Shown in pieces: positions 16,221-17,350 of a stretch of DNA of 17,350 nucleotides. The notes under the pieces were generated by a model, which was not told the origin of the DNA, did not search any database, and saw only the letters and a program-made list of their open reading frames with translations. The stretch is from assembly GCA_018333775.1 (NCBI GenBank), contig JAGXSO010000075.1, forward strand, positions 1-17,350, written 5' to 3'. Each line of letters opens with the position of its first letter. The first letter of the stretch is position 1. The position numbers and the translations under genes are program-made. The stretch is from Truepera sp. Its GTDB lineage: Bacteria > Deinococcota > Deinococci > Deinococcales > Trueperaceae.

Positions 16221-17350
16221 TCAACTGCGGATATCATAGCCGGATTGGCGCAAGGTGGAAATGATATCGGTCATAGTGGCGTCGACCTCTTCGTCCCGCA
16301 GGGCGCGCTCCGGATGGCGGAACTTTAGCCGTAAGGCCAGGCTGCGCTGTCCTGCCGGGAGCTGCTCGCCCTGATAAACATCGAAGGGAGCAATGGACTC
16401 CAGCCACGGCCCGGCGCTAGTGGCAACCAGCCGCTCGAGCTCGGCATAGGCTAGCTCGAGCGGTGCCAGGACGGCCAGATCGCGCTCGGCGTGGGGCTGG
16501 CGGTTAATGTCAACAAAGTCGATCTTAGCTATGGATAGCGGCAGGGTCAGCTCGGCCAGATAGACCTCGGACAGCTCGTAGCGCGCCGCGACTTCGGGAT
16601 GGAGCTTACCCATGACGCCTAGCTCTTGGCCGTTCCAATGGACGGCTGCGCTGACACCCGGATGGAGGGCCGGGTGGCTGGTAGGAGCCACCTTAAGCTG
16701 GCTGCCCAGGCTTTGTGCCAGCTTGTCCAAGAGCCCCTTTAAGACGTAAAAATCGGCGCGCTGACCAGGAAGCCAACCCGCCTTGGTCCACCAGCCCTGG
16801 AGCAAGATGCAAAGCCGCTCCTCTTCGCGCTCGCTAAAGACATGGCCGATCTCAAAGAGCGCCAAGCCGGTAAGGGTGTGGTTAGACCGGGCTACCCCCA
16901 ACAGGCTGGGGTAGAGCGCGGTGCGCAGTACACTCCGCTCGGCGCCGGGCGGGTTCAACAGCCGTACTGCGGCGGCGGGCGCGGCGGCGCGCCCAAGCTC
17001 CTCGTCGCTCGAGAAGACATAGGTGATGACCTCTTGCAGCCCCATGCCGACCAGCAAGCTGCGCAGGCCCCGGTGGGTAACGTCTGACTCCGCCGGGATA
17101 AAGTCGATCTTCGGCAGGCTGCTGGGGAGATGTTCGTAGCCGTGGAGCCGGGCGACCTCTTCGATTAAGTCCTCGGCGATAGCGAGGTCGAAGCGCCAGC
17201 TCGGCACGCTCACCTGCCAGGTGTCCGGGCCTTCCGCAATGCGGCAGCCGAGCGCTGTCAGAAAGCGCCGCTGTGCGTCTAAGGGCACGTCCAGCGCGGT
17301 TAGGGATGCTACTTGGGAGGGGCGATAAGCGATGGTCTTCGGCGGCTGGT
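16221..17350 (-). CDS. pheT: Phenylalanyl-tRNA synthetase beta subunit, C-terminal part
   Basis: The frame enters from the window edge and encodes the last 376 or so residues of PheT. Visible are the B5 domain (IAYRPSQVASLTALDVPLDA; VPSWRFDLAIAEDLIEEVAR), the catalytic-like core with LLNPPGAERSVLRTALYPSL and GLALFEIGHVF, and the ferredoxin-fold anticodon-binding domain at the end (AERDLAVLAP, FDVYQGEQLPAGQRSLALRL, LRDEEVD). PheT works with PheS to charge tRNA-Phe. An internal GTG at 17288 is not the start, because homology continues upstream in frame to the edge. It is followed after 18 bases by the small membrane-protein gene. Confidence 0.95.
   Translation of the reverse strand, partial: QPPKTIAYRPSQVASLTALDVPLDAQRRFLTALGCRIAEGPDTWQVSVPSWRFDLAIAEDLIEEVARLHGYEHLPSSLPKIDFIPAESDVTHRGLRSLLVGMGLQEVITYVFSSDEELGRAAAPAAAVRLLNPPGAERSVLRTALYPSLLGVARSNHTLTGLALFEIGHVFSEREEERLCILLQGWWTKAGWLPGQRADFYVLKGLLDKLAQSLGSQLKVAPTSHPALHPGVSAAVHWNGQELGVMGKLHPEVAARYELSEVYLAELTLPLSIAKIDFVDINRQPHAERDLAVLAPLELAYAELERLVATSAGPWLESIAPFDVYQGEQLPAGQRSLALRLKFRHPERALRDEEVDATMTDIISTLRQSGYDIRS

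Overview
The window comes from a GC-rich bacterial chromosome. I infer a member of the Deinococcota, perhaps near Truepera. The support is an EF-G-2-type GTPase like the Thermus paralogue, an S1 protein with an acidic/basic tail, heavy use of CTC-GAG codons, and one gene that looks leaderless. No rRNA or other marker gene is present, so this placement is tentative. Nearly all the sequence is coding. I see no tRNA, rRNA, CRISPR array or transposase.

Layout. (1) 1-1240: 3' part of rpsA (30S protein S1) with a terminator. (2) 1321-2127, minus: a SAM-dependent methyltransferase. (3) 2300-4354, plus: an EF-G-2-like GTPase, fusA2, behind an extended -10 promoter. (4) 4414-6101, plus: a translationally coupled pair, a sugar nucleotidyltransferase and a GHMP sugar kinase, probably making an activated sugar. 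(5) 6107-11145, minus: a polyol uptake and oxidation operon in the order binding protein (SmoE-like), two permeases, zinc alcohol dehydrogenase, SDR dehydrogenase. No ATPase subunit is encoded here. (6) 11434-12456, plus: a divergent LacI-family regulator. The shared intergenic region holds two matching palindromes with centres 105 bp apart. (7) 12503-13852: a scarred region. (8) 13853-17350, minus: a housekeeping run pheT (partial), a small membrane protein and glmS.

The most unusual part is the scarred region. From low to high coordinate it holds a 3'-terminal fragment of a diverged glmS (minus), an internal fragment of the GHMP kinase gene (plus), and the first 22 codons of what I take to be a DUF499 ATPase (minus). 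After these come an intact HEPN/MNT gene pair with a 4-base overlap (minus) and a frameshifted C-terminal remnant of a larger protein (minus). Both host-gene pieces have full-length homologues in this same window, at 13.9 and 5.6 kb. The two pieces meet at a GC-rich microhomology. My reading is that a multi-gene defence-type cassette (possibly DUF1156, MNT, HEPN, DUF499) once stood beside glmS. Recombination with DNA carrying glmS and GHMP-kinase homologues then removed both ends and left the toxin-antitoxin-like pair.

Genes in (4) and (8) are both connected with sugar-nucleotide and envelope precursors. Those in (5) and (6) form a self-contained regulated catabolic module between them.
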